Shown here piece after piece: positions 10,263 through 21,759 of a stretch of 64,000 nt of DNA (the stretch's first letter is position 1; the number at the start of each line of letters is the position of its first letter). The stretch is from Sophora flavescens (taxonomy: Eukaryota > Streptophyta > Magnoliopsida > Fabales > Fabaceae), in NCBI GenBank assembly GCA_030762895.1, contig CM061069.1, positions 26,655,404 to 26,719,403 of the forward strand. The letters are read 5' to 3'. The position numbers and the translations under genes are program-made. The notes beneath the pieces are model-generated. The model saw nothing but the letters and a program-made list of their open reading frames with translations. It searched no databases and was not told the DNA's origin.

Positions 10263-12277
10263 TTAAGCATGAGGAGGTGGTGGAGGAGGAGGGTTCTGAG
10301 CCTGAATTTTATTGAAGTCCATGAGGAATTCCAGTATTTTATTTACAACCTCTAAGGTTGTAGCCATTGAAGTTTGAACTTGTTGTTGGACATCCTCCTT
10401 AATCTTCTCAGTCATCTTTTCAAACTTCTCATCAACTATCTTGCCAACCCTTTCAACAACTATTTTTCCAAGAACCTCTTCAAGATTAGATGGCAGAGCT
10501 TGTTGCCTTCAGCTTTCAGCAGACTCTTGAAATGTACTTAGTGTTCTTGAATGATCTGAAGGGTGCATCGCAACTAGCGCTAATGGTTGAGAAGATTGTC
10601 TTTCTTATGAACTCTGATGGTGAATTGATTCAGCTGTTTCCTCTAAGCCGACAGTAGTGGCAATTTGACCATGTTCTTCAACAACAGGTTCATCTACAAT
10701 AGGCTCTGAAGTAGGTGGAGGGATTACTGAGACTTCCTTTGCCCATCTAATGGGGTAGATGAATTCCACATTCTTACCGTTTATAGGAAGTCCCTAGAGG
10801 TCTTTATAGATCATATATCAAAAGTTTGAAAGACCACACTTCCCTCTGACCTTGGGAATATCCTTCTTCTCTTCTTCAGACAGACCAGAGGAAGATGCCT
10901 CTCTGGTGCAGTAGATATGAGATTTCCAGAAATCAGCATCTCTATGTTCATTGATCAACTCAATGGATTCAGTATGCAAAAGGAAATCCATCATTGAGTA
11001 GTCAAAGGTTTCTTGATGTAGATCAAGCAGTGCTGATTCAGCTTCAGGTATCACTCCCTTGAATCTTCTATTTTCATGTCCTTGTCCTTATTTAGATCTA
11101 ACATTGGTAGTCTTGGACAGATCCTGTAGGGCATGATTCCAATTCTGGTTGCTTCATTATGTCTCAGCCAGGATGGAGGGACAAAATGCGCGGCTCTAAC
11201 AACTCTGATTTGACTAAATTACCACTTTAGCATTTCATAGATGAGCTGATCCAGAAAGAAGTCAGAGGCCCTCCCATAAACTCTGGGATGCTCAAAATAC
11301 ACCCATTTTGTGTCCCTTGGCATGATCATGGGAACATGCTTTGAGGATCTTGTTCTACGCTCAGGGATTGTAGGAAGATATTTCCTATTAGGGTCAGTCT
11401 CCCAGACAGGTATGATATGTCTCTCAACTCCATCAGTGAGGGGTAAGAAAGGAGGAGTTTTGACAAGGTTAGGGTAAATTTTTCTTTGGGGGGGGGGGAG
11501 TTGTTTAGGGGTAGGTGAGTGACTAATGGCCCTAAGTTGTTGCGGATTTGAGAAGGTACATTTTTTTATTAATTTACAATCAGGATGAGATAGGTAAAGG
11601 GGTTCAACAGGTGGGCTGACTTCTTCCTCATACTCATGAATTCCTTGAGCCTTGAAAATCTTGGAAAGAAGATGGCAAAAAGGAAATACTGAGAGTCTTT
11701 TCTTGTTCATCACAGTGTCTCTGAATATTCCATACATAATTCTTGGAAGATTGATCTTTGTTTCGATGAGAAGATGGCAAAGGTAGAATTTGTGAAGAGA
11801 GGAAATGTTGTCTTTGGATCCAACCTTGTGAAGAACCACCTTGTTGAGAAGCTGATGAAGGATGCGAACAATGTCCTTCATTTCAACAGCCTTCCAAGTG
11901 TGAGTTCTGACCGTGTCTTCTTTCATGAGACAGAATTCAATAGTCTTAGAGCCACCTAAGTCCTCTTCCGATGACTCAGTAAAAACTAAACCCTCCTGAG
12001 CACAAAAAATTGCATCAGTAATAGTCTTCTCTAACACTACAATCTTTTTTTTTAACACCATTGAGAAAAAATCAGTATGAGTCACTTGGACGTTTCTCCA
12101 GAAATCCCTGATCAGGTTGGGAAAGGCAGAGACCTTCTCTGTGAATAGTCATCCCCACCCGGCTGTATTAACATATTTGCTTATGTCTGGATTGTAGTCT
12201 TGCAGCACTTCAAGGTTGAATTGATGCTCTATTGCCAAGTTGAGCTTGTCCACGTTAAAGGGTGAAGAAGAAGCCAT
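10263..12277 (-). pseudogene. Extra ('env-position') ORF of SIRE-like element
   Basis: Minus-strand frame starting at the ATG at 12277 (MASSSPFNVDKLNLAIEHQF). It has an in-frame TGA at 12149-12151 (codon 43), then a long open part 12085-11219. A frameshift leads to 11054-10818 (IPEAESALLDLHQETFDYSM), and the end is a polyproline run and NPPPPPPPHA-stop near 10263. Landmarks IETKINLPRIMYGIFRDTV and SVFPFCHLLSKIF resemble the plant transposon-associated domain seen in ORFs after pol in SIRE/Ogre-type elements. It occupies the place called env-like in SIRE elements. I see no convincing signal peptide or membrane segment, so an envelope role is not supported here. Confidence 0.65.
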
Positions 12278-12581
12278 TTTAGGTGATCAGAGAGCTTAAG
12301 GTTTGAAAGTAGAGAGAGGTAGAGAGAGAGATAGCTTGAGAGGTTATGGAAGTGTAAATTTTTTCTCAGAGGGAAAAGATTACTTTTAAAGGAATTTTGA
12401 ATCTCAAAGGTTAAAAAAAACTTTTGACCTGACATGTCATTATGATAAAACGGCGTTGGTAACTTGGAACTATAAAAAGGTCTTGATGAGATTGATGGAA
12501 GTACTAACTCATCAAAGAGAATAAAGGATAAATTTGTCTTGAGACAAAATAAATGCATTTATTAACACAAAAAAAATATGC
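12278..12581. other. Spacer between pol and extra ORF
   Basis: About 300 bp in the SIRE-like element with the purine/pyrimidine-biased repeat 'gagagaggtagagagagaga' near 12310. It may hold the leader or splice acceptor for the downstream ORF; no gene is seen. Confidence 0.5.
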
Positions 12582-14300
12582 TTAAACACGGGCAGATGTG
12601 AACTCGTCTGAAACAGTACAATGGTCGCGGTAACCAGTATCAGTGGATGCGTCATATGGACATGCAATACAATATGCAATAGACGCACAACTTTTAATAG
12701 GTATTAGACGAGCATATGTAATAGATGCAGGATTAACAAAACAAATTTTTCTCGAGGCTAGACACCTAAATGAATCCACATATATCATATTAAGATGCTT
12801 CCTAATAAAGATAAATTTGTCCTCTGCAAGAGGTTTAGTAAAGATATCTGCCCATTCATGGTCAGTATCTACAAATTGAATATCAATCACACCTTTTTTT
12901 ACATAATCCCTAATAAAATGATGTTTAATCTCTATGTGCTTAGCTCTAGAATGCAAAATTGGATTCTTAGATAGATTTATTGCAGCAGTATTATCACACA
13001 TAAGCGGAATACTACTTACAAATACATTGTAGTTCTCCAATTGATGTTTGATCCAAAGAAGTTGTGAGCTGCAACTTGCAGCTGATATATACTCAGCTTC
13101 AGCAGTTGATAAAGCAATGGTACTTTGTCTTTTGCTTGAGCGCGAGACAAGATTAGCTCCAATGAAGTGATATCCTCCACTAGTGCTTTTTCTTTCAATT
13201 CTATCTCCAGCAAAGTCAGCATCACAGAAACCAACTAATTTGTAATCTTCATTTTTCTTAAAGCACAAACCAAGATTAGTAGTACCTTTTAAATTTCTAA
13301 AAATTCTCTTAACTGCTGATAAGTGAGATTCTCTAGGATCAGATTGAAATCGAGCACATAAACATACACTGAACATAATATCAGGCCTAAACGCAGTAAG
13401 ATATAAGAGAGATCCTATCATACCTCTGTATACCTTTTGGTCTACCTTTTTCTCTTTATCATCTTTGTTCAGTATGGAAGTGGGGTGCATAGGAGTATTC
13501 TTTGGTTTACAATCATCCATCTTAAACTTCTTCAGAAGCTCTTTTGTATACTTGGTTTGGTAGATGAACACCTCGTCCATGGTTTGTTTTACTTGAAGTC
13601 CAAGGAAGAATTTGAGTTCTCCCATCATGCTCATTTCAAACTCTTTCTGCATTAACTTGGAGAATTCTTTGCATAGAGACACATTAGTACCGCCAAAAAT
13701 AATATCATCAACATATATCTGTACAACTATGAAATTAGACTTAATGGATTTTCTAAATAAGGTTGTGTCATCCTTTCCTCTATTGAATCTATTTTCCATA
13801 AGAAAGGAACTTAGTTTGTCATACCAAGCTCTAGGAGCTTGCTTAAGACCGTACAAAGCTTTCCTAAGCTTGTATACATGTTCAGGATGCATTTCAAACT
13901 CAAAACCCGGAGGTTGCATAACATAGACTTCTTCATTAATAAATCCATTTAGAAAAGCACTTTTAACATCCATCTAAAAAAGCATAATACTATGATGTGC
14001 AACAAATGAAAGTAGAATTCTAATAGCTTCTAATCTAGCAACAGGTGCAAAAGTTTCAGTATAATCTATACCTTCTTCTTGAGATAAGCCTTGAGCAACA
14101 AGTCTTTCTTTGTTTCTTATTACCTTACCATTTTCATCAAGTTTGTTTCTGTAAACCCACTTTGTTCCAATCACTGGTTTGTCTTTGGGCAGTGGAACCA
14201 GAGTCCAAACATCACTTCTTTCAAACTGATTGAGTTCTTCTTGCATAGCTAGAATCCAACCATCATCTAGCAGAGCCTCGTCTACTATTTTTGGTTCCAA
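12582..14300 (-). pseudogene. Reverse transcriptase and RNase H of SIRE-like element
   Basis: RT begins with WILAMQEELNQFERSDVWTL and GTKWVYRNKLDENGKV, then MDVKSAFLNGF, ALYGLKQAPRAWYDKL and the active site YVDDIIFGG. The copia RNase H follows: GFCDADFAGDRIERKSTSGG, then ALSTAEAEYISAASCSSQLL and SRAKHIEIKHHFIRDYV, ending with the HEWADIFTKPL region. One TAG separates 14300-13977 from the 463-codon rest, directly before MDVKSAFLNG, where Gln is usual (CAG to TAG). All catalytic Asp residues of RT (YVDD) are present. After RNase H the frame runs about 55 extra codons. Confidence 0.92.
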
Positions 14301-14408
14301 CTCAGAGACTAGTGCAGAATTGTCTTGTTCTCTAAAGGTTGATCTAGTTCTTAGCTTGTCATTGGGGTTTCCAATGATCTAATCTTGTGGATGATAATTC
14401 TTGAAGTA

Positions 14409-15440
14409 TCAAGATTTTTGAACTGTACCATGTTGAGAAGTGGAAGTTTCTGGTTGTTGAGTGGGGTCATGTTCTTGATCATCAACTTTTATCTCAGGTG
14501 AGTCTCCTGGAATGCTTAGATCAAGATCTGCAAAAGCTTCATCTAGCTCTGATAATTTCTTATCAGGATGTTTGTCATCAAACTTGACATGAATACTTTC
14601 CTTTACTATCAGAGTCCTAGAATTATAAACTCTAAAGCCTTTAGATGTTTCAGAATATCCTAATAGTATTCCACTATCTATTTTAGCATCAAACTTACCA
14701 AGTTTATCTTTAGTATTCAGTACAAAGCATTTACAACCAAAAGGGTGAAATAAGATATGTTGGGTTTTCGTCCTTTCCACAGTTCATAAGGAGTCTTATT
14801 TAGGATAGGTCTAATGTATATTCTTTTCTGAATGTACCAGGTAGTATTAACAGCTTCAGCCCACAAGTGTCTAGGGACAGAGTTGTCATTGAGCATAGTC
14901 CTAGCTAGCCATCTCTTGAAGAGATCTGTTCTTTCCTTATACCACACCATTTTGCTGTGGTGTTCTAGGTATTGAGAAGTTGTGAATGATACCACTCTCT
15001 TCACAGAACTTATGAAATAGCTCATTTTCAAACTCTCCCCCATGGTCACTTCTGATTGAAGTGATACACATGCCTTTTTCATTCTGTACACGTTTGTAGA
15101 ATACAGAAAAGACCTTAAAAGACTCATCCTTGTGAGTTAGGAACATAACCCATGTCCGTCTAGTGTAATCGTCTACTATGACAAGACCATATTTCTTACC
15201 ATTAACAGAGGCAGTCCTTGTTGGACCAAAAAGATCAAGATGTAGTAACTCTAGTGGTCTATTGGTACTAACAACATTCTTCGATTCAAAAGAACCTTTG
15301 ACTTGTTTTCCATTTTGACATGCATCATAGAGAGCATTAGATTTGAACTTAAGGTTTGGTAGTCCTCTCACGAGGTTATGCTTGTTTAGATTTGAAATTA
15401 ATTTCAAGTTTGCATGACCTAGCCTTTTGTGCCAAATCCA
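14409..15440 (-). pseudogene. Integrase of SIRE-like element
   Basis: Order: GAG-pre-integrase zinc region (LVRGLPNLKFKSNALYDACQ), DLFGPTRTASVNGKKYGLVI with the first catalytic Asp, VDDYTRRTWVMFL, SIRSDHGGEFENELF (second Asp) and SIPRTPQQNGVV, ahead of the catalytic Glu. There the frame meets TAA. Further on a 4-bp CTAG duplication (14901-14908) shifts the frame. The C-terminal part returns at 14780-14409 (FGCKCFVLNTKDKLGKFDAK). The missing Glu codon and two shifts make it non-functional. Confidence 0.9.
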
Positions 15441-15993
15441 TCACTCATCTTCAAAGGACACTAGACATGAGACACTTTGATTTGAGAGGTCCTCCAAGTC
15501 AATCTTATAGAGATTGTTTTGCCTTTTTGCAGTGAATAAAAGTGATTCATCATCTTTCTTGACAATACACATGTTCTTATCAAAAGACACTGCATATCCA
15601 CTGTCACATAATTGACTTATGCTTAGTAGATTGTGCTTCAAGCCATTTACTAAAAGAACATTATCAATGGAGGGAAAAGGATGTTTACCAATTTTACCTA
15701 TACCAATGATTTTCCCTTTCTGATTTCCTCCAAATGTGACCCAGCTACCATCTTTGGGCTTAAGGTTTTGGAACATAGACCTTTCTCCCGTCATGTGTCG
15801 TGAGCAGCCACTGTCCAAGTACCAAGACATCTATTTGCTTCCTGTTGTTAAGCAAATCTGCAACAGGTATTATCTTATCTTTAGGTACCCAAACTGACTT
15901 GGGTCCTTTCTTGTTAGTTGTCACTGGACGAGTATGCTTAGCATGTTTATTGTGTATGCATCTAGATGTAATATGCCCACTTTTTCGACACAC
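15441..15993 (-). pseudogene. Zinc knuckle and aspartic protease of SIRE-like element
   Basis: 15993-15760 encodes a CxxC-type second zinc knuckle (CRKSGHITSRCIHNKH). The protease at 15830-15441 opens with SWYLDSGCSRHMTGERSMF, where DSG is the active site, then FGGNQKGKIIGIGKIGK and NLLSISQLCDSGYAVSF. The two frames differ, so a frameshift lies near 15800. This matches the usual Gag-protease junction of copia elements. Confidence 0.85.
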
Positions 15994-16571
15994 TTTACAA
16001 AAGGTGTTGGACGAGCTAGACTTAGATTTGGTATATTTATTTGGAACTTTTGAAGCTCTATGTTGTTTAAGTGGTTTTGAAGTTTTATGAGATGCGTCTT
16101 GCTTCTCTTTGTCATAACCAAGACCAGATTTATCGTAAGGTGACCTAGAGTACCTTAAAATGAGACTAAGCTTATCTGAGTCACCTACAAGCTTTGATAG
16201 AGACAGTTAGATTTGTTATATCTTGCTTCAGTTTTGTAACTTCACAAGAGACATCAGGTTCACACACCACTTTTTCAGCTAGACTGACATTCACTGATTT
16301 TAGTGTGTCGTTTTCATTTTTGAGGTTTTGTTTCTAAGTACAGACCCTATCATATTCTCTAGTCAGTTTAGAGAACTTCTTTTTGTGACTCTTATATTCT
16401 CGTGATAGTATAGACGACTCCTGTAACAATTCATCAAAGGCATTTTGAAGAGTGGACGGGTCATAGTCCATTACCTCAGCATCAGTGTGTTCGCTTTCTG
16501 ATGCAGTGTCTGCCATAAGACAAATATTTGCCTCTTCCTCAGCTTCATTTTCTTCATCTGATGAAGACAGA
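15994..16571 (-). pseudogene. Gag C-terminal tail of SIRE-like element
   Basis: Broken Lys/Ser/Glu-rich tail in several frames, including LQNAFDELLQESSILSREYK (about 16440-16390), which looks coiled-coil. It links the Gag core to the protease block. At least two frame changes and a stop are present. No separate gene is supported. Confidence 0.6.
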
Positions 16572-17597
16572 TCAAGATCCTCTCATGTTGCCATTAAGCC
16601 TTTCTTCTTTTTTTAAGAATTTATTTTTTTCTTTTAACTCAGGGCAATCAGCTTTGAAGTGACCAGGTTTCTTGCATTCAAAGCACAAGGGTGGACCTTT
16701 TTCCTTGGAGTCTGACTTCTCCTTGGAAAACTTTTTGTGGAGTTGCTTCCTTCTTAAACCACCTTTCTTTCTCCACATATGTTGAATCTTCCTGGAGATA
16801 GAGTATAATTCATCCTCATCTGATCCTTCATCATTATCAAAAGATTCAGACTCATAAGATGACTCAGCAGCTTTGAGAACTTTTGATGAAATTACTTTCT
16901 TTGCCTTTAGGGCAATAGATTTTCCTTTTATGGAATTTTCTTCTTCATTAAGTTCAAGTTCATGAACCTTGAGAGATCCAAGAAGCTCTTCCAGAGAGAG
17001 TGTATTCAGGTTTTTGGCTTCCTGAATAGCAGTTACTTTGGGTCTCCATTGTGTGGATAGACTTCTCAGGATTTTTCTGACATGATCTCTATTTTCATAA
17101 ACTTTTCCAAGAGATCTGAGACTATTGGTGATGGTTTGGAATCTTCCAAACATTTGGTCTATTATTTCATGTTCACCTATCTTGAACAGCTTATACTGAT
17201 GAACCATCATGCTGATCTTTGATTCCTTAACTTGTGAGGAACCCTCATGAGCTAGGCCAAGAGTATTCCAGATTTCTTTATCATTATTGCAGCTGTGAAC
17301 TTTGTCATGTTCAGATCTGGTTATAGCACACATGACATAGTGCTTTGCCTTCAGATTCAGCTGATGTTGGTTTTTTTGATCTTGAGTCCATTGGCCTCTA
17401 GGAACAGCAGCTCCAGCTTCATCTCTTGGTTCAATGTAGCCGGTTTCAATCAGCTCCCAAATATCTACATTCTGTGCATCTAAGAAGGCCATCATTCTCT
17501 TCTTCCAGTAGTCATAATCTGTTCCATCAAAGAGAGGAGGTCTGTTGATAGCTTGTCCTTCTGCATCCATGGTTGTTGGATCGTACTTCCTCAGCAC
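16572..17597 (-). CDS. gag: Gag (UBN2-type) of SIRE-like element
   Basis: 341 codons. The N-terminal motif FDGTDYDYWKKRMMAFLDAQ and the core VRKILRSLSTQWRPKVTAIQ plus LSLEELLGSLKVHELELNEE are diagnostic of the copia UBN2 Gag. A CCHC knuckle, CFECKKPGHFKADC (Cx2Cx4Hx4C), lies at about residue 305. Gag packages element RNA. The initiating Met is probably MDAEGQAINRPPLF at about residue 10, since the upstream residues approach the PBS leader. This part is free of stops, but the frame breaks just after it. Confidence 0.9.
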   Translation of the reverse strand: MLRKYDPTTMDAEGQAINRPPLFDGTDYDYWKKRMMAFLDAQNVDIWELIETGYIEPRDEAGAAVPRGQWTQDQKNQHQLNLKAKHYVMCAITRSEHDKVHSCNNDKEIWNTLGLAHEGSSQVKESKISMMVHQYKLFKIGEHEIIDQMFGRFQTITNSLRSLGKVYENRDHVRKILRSLSTQWRPKVTAIQEAKNLNTLSLEELLGSLKVHELELNEEENSIKGKSIALKAKKVISSKVLKAAESSYESESFDNDEGSDEDELYSISRKIQHMWRKKGGLRRKQLHKKFSKEKSDSKEKGPPLCFECKKPGHFKADCPELKEKNKFLKKEERLNGNMRGS

Positions 17598-17627
17598 TTG
17601 TTAGATGCTCAACCCTTTCGAGGCTGA

Positions 17628-17639
17628 GCTCTGATACCA
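17628..17639 (-). other. Primer binding site of SIRE-like element (tRNA-iMet)
   Basis: Minus strand TGGTATCAGAGC, two bases inside the 5' LTR end. It is complementary to the 3' end of initiator methionine tRNA, the usual primer of Ty1/copia elements. Confidence 0.93.
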
Positions 17640-17641
17640 AC

Positions 17642-18859
17642 TGAAGTTGACACAGGCAAACACAAGAAGGGGGTTGAATTTTGTCTGTTAATAATTTTCG
17701 AAAACAACCTTTAAAACAAATTTTGCACTCAAGGAGATTAGAAATAGAAGCAAGCACAAAAAAAAAGATCCTTTATAAAAAGACTTTAACAAAAGCAATA
17801 TCAAAACCCCTCGGTTAGTAACAAAAGAAATATCAAATCTCAGGTCTCCTATTTATAGAGACCTTCTTCTTCACTTGTATTTATTCAATGGTTACTTTGA
17901 ATAATCCCTTTTAGAGATAGCATTTAATGCATGATATCTGTTGTGACTGATAGCTTGATTGTAGCAATGCTGAATAGTACTCTTGGTTATCGAGGTAGCA
18001 TGAAATTGGAGGCTTACATATCTGAGTATTGTAGCTTGAGAACTTGATGTTCCTCCTTTGTGTATAATTCAGCTTTTTCAACCATAAAGTTGTCATCGTA
18101 TAGATCGTTTTGCAGTATCTTATTGTACGATTATGCTTTTTGCATTTCTTGATGGTACTATGTTTCTTTTACAACAAGGTGAAACATTAAAGAAAATAAA
18201 ACAAATGTGAAGAACAAATATTCTATTAAAATAAATATCAATCATTTGAAATAAATTGAAGAGATTCGGATTGCATTTAATTCATTCTAAGATGGAGCTC
18301 ATCTAAAAAGAAACTTCGTCTACTTAGTTATATGAGAGACTAAGTGTTCAAAATTTTATTTTGCTCGTCTGATGATGTGGCATACCCTCTTGTCTATCAA
18401 GTCTTAGGTCTTGCTATTCCTCAATGGGTTATAAAGATCTCCGTTTGGTGACGTGGTGGTTAGAGCTCGTCTACTAGATTACTTTATGTTTCAGTTCAGT
18501 TACTTGTACTAATTACTTCCATATGCTTACGTGGCAAGATAGACACGCTTATTATCAAGTCTTTGGACTTGTTGTATCTAAACAAGTTATTTTGGTATTC
18601 GTCTAGCAAACATTTAGAGCCTCGTTCACTTAAGATAACCAGTCTACTAAATTAAATAAACAAGTAACTTTACCAAGGTAACCAGCCCGTCTACAAGGGT
18701 GGACGTGTATTTTTCAATGAAAACTTATTCTATTAAAATATTCCTACATAACTGAAAGCACATTTTAGATCTCAACCAACACTTTGCCAAGAAAATTTAA
18801 TCCTTTAGTTAGCATCAAAACTTAGAGATTATTAAATCCAAAACCACTTTGGTCCAACA
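17642..18859 (-). repeat. 5' LTR of SIRE-like element (1218 bp)
   Basis: Same termini as 8231-9831 (tgaagttgac ... tccaaca). It lacks about 385 bp of its sister; the deletion joint is at about 17820-17850. The outer end meets the 30-bp duplication at 18860. Confidence 0.9.
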
Positions 18860-18889
18860 CATACTAACCATCTGCCAAACATGTTCTCC
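18860..18889. repeat. 30-bp flanking duplication, right copy
   Basis: Partner of 8201-8230 with one mismatch. It reads directly into TNP2 sequence on its right, which continues as LFTGEHVWQMVSM on the minus strand. Confidence 0.85.
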
Positions 18890-20082
18890 TGTAAACAGTT
18901 GGGGAGGTATGGCGGTCTCAACACGGCCCTTCTGGAATGCAGTTCTATTCCTCCTATAAGGATGATCTTATGGAAGGAACTGGCGGTGACAATCAAAATA
19001 AGAAGTCTTCCGACTATGGTTGAGGGTGAAACCTTTCGATCTCCCCATGCAGCAAGGGGAACCAAGCCGCCCAGCAGCCATCCATCCTGACAACATCCCA
19101 TACGCGGAAAAGTCATTGATTGTCCACATCAAAGCTGCCTTAAGCATGAAATTTTGCCTCAATGATACATCGTATGTCATTACACCGAAATTCCACAAAT
19201 GGTTCAACTCTTCTATGAGAGACTGCAAGTACACATCAATCTTGCTTTTCGGATTCGATGGTCCAGGAATTATGACCGTCGGAAACATAAACTCCTATTT
19301 CATGTACATGTCAGGTGGTAGATTATATGGGGTTAGAATAACCGGCCAACAAGAGTAAACTTTACCGTATTGACCAAAAGGATTAAATCCATCGGTACAT
19401 AAGCCCAATCTTACATTCCGAGGCTCTTGAGAGAACTCTGGGTACATCCTGTCAAAATGCTTCCATGCCTCGTCATCCGACATATGACACAAGACACTTG
19501 GATCCCTCTAATTGCTGTCGTGCCATCGCTTATGAGGATCGGTGGCCATTGAAGAGTACATCCTTTGGAGTCTAGGGGTAATCGGGAAATACCACATTCT
19601 CTTCAAAGGGTTTTTATTTCAACGCCTCTTCTATCAGTTCTGATCTTATACCGGTCAGCATGACAAAATCTACAAGCCGTTAGGTCCGTATCTTTGTTAC
19701 GATACAACATGCATCCATTCTGGTAACATTCAATTCTCTCAACCCCCAAGCCCAAAATCATTTGCTCAAAAGGTGAGAATAGTTCCCTCCCCTCACCAAT
19801 ACCATAATATGCATCTTCCATCACAACTGGGGGGGACCAATGGCAATTTTTCACCATGGTTGAGCCAATAATAATAATTCGTCATAAATCCTCTCTCGTA
19901 GAGATATGCCATCACATCATCCCATACTGGAATTTTAGACACTTGCACTTCTTACAAGGACACCTCATTTTTGGATCCTTTTGACTTAGATATTCCTATT
20001 ACAACCTCACATAAATAATGAACTCGTTCACTCCCTCTATGAACTCGCGCGTCAGTCGTCCACGATCCTTCCTTCTATCCAT
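18860..20082 (-). pseudogene. TNP2 transposase, 5' part (CACTA-2)
   Basis: The start is at the ATG at 20082 (MDRRKDRGRLTREFIEGVNE), the transposase-associated N-terminal domain. Next come DDVMAYLYERGFMTNYYYWL, then YQNGCMLYRN with CRFCHADRYKIR, then AWKHFDRMYPEFSQEPRNVR and LGLCTDGFNPFG. The next block is IPGPSNPKSKIDVYLQSLIE followed by MWTINDFSAYGMLSGW. These are the Transposase_21 landmarks in order. Several frames alternate (19857-19603, 19492-19295, 19288-18968), with frameshifts and at least one stop. It continues at 8230 beyond the copia insertion. Confidence 0.87.
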
Positions 20083-21720
20083 CCACTTTGGATTCTTAGG
20101 TGCTTCCATCACCGCTAACTACCACAAGAGTAATCAGTCCCATAGCTCCATCGTTCTCCAATTCTTATTACAAGGTATGGACCTAACCCATTCGAGAATA
20201 AACCTTTTAAACACTCCGTTAACAGTTATTCCTTAATTCTCATGCCTTATACCAGAAAAATTTCGGCAACATGTCCCATTGGTCTCCAGTATACATGAAT
20301 TGAACGCTTATTCCACCACGATCAAATATGCACCTGGAGAACAACAGGAAATGTAACATACCAAAATTCAATCTAGTGTAAGATACGAGAATCCAAAGAA
20401 TAACCGTTAACTTTGTGAAGAAATATTTTTTCCCAGACTGTTCAACTTGGACAATTGAAGATTCAATATAATGAGTGGTACCTTGAAAAGGTACACATGC
20501 TTATTGATATTGCATCTAAAACAGGATTCTATGGCTTTGCAAAACAATCAACATTAAAAGAAAAAAAAACTTTAACCCTGTCTTCCTCTGCTAACAAACA
20601 ACAAATCAAGTCATAAGGGCAGATACAATTGTAGTGGACCCACCACTTAACATAATCTGTACGGAACAATAAAAATTTTATACAACCTATTGAGCACCGC
20701 TCTCTACTAACAAACAACAAATCAAATAGACAAATACATGCAAGGTTTCTAAACTATCAGCACACAACCAGACATGCATATTAAACAATATTATACCCTA
20801 TTAAGCTATGCTATCTACTCTCAAACAACAGATCATTTCACATAACACATTAAACGCAACACAATCATAACATATTATTAACATATACTAAGTCTCACTC
20901 AATTCAAAGTAATCATAGCACTAGAGTATTTGACCTACATACCTCTAACTCCAAGCAGGCAACAGAAAAAGGATGAGTACTGGAGCAGTGGCCAGAGATT
21001 GAGGGGTGCTAGAAGAAAAGAATTCAAACTTCAGTTCCTAGTTCAAAATCCATGAGGTCCCAATAGTATGTGCAACAACATAAATCATTCGTAATTATCA
21101 TTTGGCAATCCATTCCACCAAGTATTTTCCGTATACTTTAACCGCATAAATCAATCATCGTCAATTTATCAATCCAAAACTTACGACAATGGAATACACA
21201 TGCTTAAACATAATATACAACTTAACATTATAATCATAGCAAGCGTTTAAATTCAAAATAAGAGACTAACCATCAGCAGATAAAAACTTTTTAAACCATT
21301 AATCATCACAAAACATCTCTTAGACACAACCACACTACCCTAGTCATATAGTCACTTTCACAAAAATAAACTGTCATTACATAAATAATATTTTAGTCTC
21401 ATCATCACTTAAATATACTTTATCAATCTTAACACTTTTTAATCAACATAATCCATATTTAGCACTCATCAATCATCTACAAAATTCATCAACATAACAC
21501 ATGTCATATCTTCTTGAACCACTAATACTACTATTTATAGTTGAAACTTCAAAAAAGATATAATCCAATTTCCAGTTTCATATTTCACAAACAAAGAATG
21601 GAGCAAGGAATCGGTAAGCAAACTAAATGTCCTTTGTTTTAGTTATCTAAACATACATGTATTTGAATAATCATCACGTCACAAAAAAAAAAGATTTCAT
21701 ACTGACAGAAAAAACAAATA
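20083..21720. other. CACTA-2 5' leader region
   Basis: AT-rich region upstream of TNP2 without a supported ORF. A block at 20230-20290 (minus GGGACATG-TTGCCGAAATTT) is conserved with CACTA-1 and CACTA-3 and probably belongs to the promoter, 5' UTR or a leader intron. Confidence 0.6.
20225..20295 (-). promoter_or_regulatory. Conserved TNP2-upstream element (CACTA-2)
   Basis: Minus strand: GGAGACC, GGGACATG, TGCCGAAATTT, then GGCATGAG. The same word order occurs before TNP2 in CACTA-1 (25684-25735) and CACTA-3 (48725-48780), although the three families differ elsewhere. A role in transposase expression is inference. Confidence 0.55.
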
Positions 21721-21759
21721 AACACTAAAAAAATACAAAGGCATGCATTACTAGATTGG

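Larger units (their letters stand above)
8231..18859 (-). mobile_element. Ty1/copia SIRE/Maximus-like retrotransposon
   Basis: Complete minus-strand element: 5' LTR 17642-18859, initiator-tRNA-Met PBS, UBN2-type Gag, protease, integrase, RT, RNase H, then a long extra ORF (12277-10263), PPT and 3' LTR 8231-9831. Copia order (integrase before RT), the PPT AAAAAGGGGGAGA and the extra 3' ORF point to the SIRE/Maximus lineage. Gag through RNase H sits mostly in one frame, broken by point stops and small indels. It is inserted in CACTA-2 TNP2. Confidence 0.93.

Noticed and set aside
10263..12277. True viral envelope gene in the SIRE-like element
   Set aside because: The ORF is in the env position but shows no clear signal peptide, membrane anchor or cleavage site; described as an extra ORF only.
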